From JBJEFI01 sp051873875 (lineage in GTDB: Bacteria; Bacillota; Bacilli; Bacillales; Bacillaceae_G): a stretch of DNA of 5,090 nucleotides. A model generated the notes under the pieces. That model did no database searches, was not told the DNA's origin, and saw only the letters and a list, made by a program, of their open reading frames with translations. The DNA lies in contig JBJEFI010000157.1 of the NCBI GenBank assembly GCA_051873875.1, positions 1-5,090 of the forward strand, given 5' to 3'. Shown here one piece after another: positions 4,860-5,090 of this stretch. Each line of letters starts with the position of its first letter. Position 1 is the stretch's first letter. The translations under genes and the position numbers were made by a program.

Positions 4860-5090
4860 TTAAGTTTCCCTATTCCAAACAAACGTTACGAAACAGACGA
4901 TTGTAGCACAGATACAAATAAAAGCTGCAAAGACTAATCCTATTCCTCTCATAAATGTATCTTCACCAGGATAGCTTGGTACTAATGTAATGCTTTGATA
5001 AATTGTGAAAACAAATAAAACTAAATACATACTACAACCAGAAAGAACAATAATCGCAATTTCTTTTAAACTTCCACTTACTTTTCTAGC
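4860..5090 (-). CDS. membrane protein of unknown function, C-terminal 76 aa (runs off right edge)
   Basis: An open frame enters from the right edge and ends at TAA (4860-4862). The visible 76 residues hold two strong hydrophobic helices, at about 11-31 (IAIIVLSGCSMYLVLFVFTIY) written here as IAIIVLSGCS plus MYLVLFVFTI, and at about 50-71 (IGLVFAAFICICATIVCFVT). They are linked by a polar loop (SITLVPSYPGEDTFMRG), and the protein ends WNRET. The start lies outside the window, or the gene has only a few more residues, as the first visible residues ARKVSGSLKE are polar. I do not recognise the family. A terminator 70 bp downstream and the absence of a stop over 76 codons support a real gene. It precedes the amidase on the same strand, but the terminator between them argues against one operon. 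Confidence 0.65.
   Translation of the reverse strand, partial: ARKVSGSLKEIAIIVLSGCSMYLVLFVFTIYQSITLVPSYPGEDTFMRGIGLVFAAFICICATIVCFVTFVWNRET

Noticed and set aside
1..5090. CRISPR arrays, tRNA or rRNA genes, insertion-sequence ends
   Set aside because: No regularly spaced repeats, tRNA-like or rRNA-like sequence, or transposase frames were seen on either strand.

Overview
The window is low-GC DNA with strong purine-rich ribosome binding sites, short intergenic spacers and U-tract hairpin terminators. The gene content is a SpoIISA-type toxin with small antitoxins, tandem Nudix hydrolases and a PlyL-like amidase. Together these point to a Bacillus, most likely of the B. cereus group. This is inferred from gene content and style, since no species marker is present.

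Layout: (1) At the left edge, on the minus strand, lies the decayed C-terminal part of an McrC-family restriction subunit. It has an in-frame stop, and its N-terminal part is missing. (2) Positions 450-1880 hold a plus-strand SpoIIS toxin-antitoxin locus: a promoter, a leader hairpin, a SpoIISA-like membrane toxin (543-1439), a 53-aa SpoIISB-like antitoxin (1455-1616), a terminator, a second 54-aa antitoxin-like gene (1680-1844) and a second terminator. The two small proteins are too short for ordinary ORF cut-offs but share a clear motif. (3) A minus-strand two-helix membrane peptide (1927-2142) has its own promoter. (4) Two minus-strand Nudix hydrolase genes lie in tandem (3326 to 2301) and end at a perfect 14-bp terminator stem. 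The downstream copy has a degenerate Nudix box. (5) A divergent plus-strand GNAT acetyltransferase (3416-3865) follows. (6) A minus-strand Amidase_2 / SH3-like cell wall hydrolase (4700 to 3987) has its stop codon inside its terminator hairpin. (7) The 3' end of a minus-strand membrane protein gene (4860-5090) runs off the right edge and has its own terminator.

The best candidate for an unusual system is the SpoIIS locus. It pairs a diverged toxin carrying an extra acidic tail with two paralogous antitoxin-like peptides separated by an intrinsic terminator, and it sits beside the wreck of an McrBC-type restriction gene. The remaining genes look like ordinary accessory chromosomal genes of Bacillus and form no obvious single pathway.
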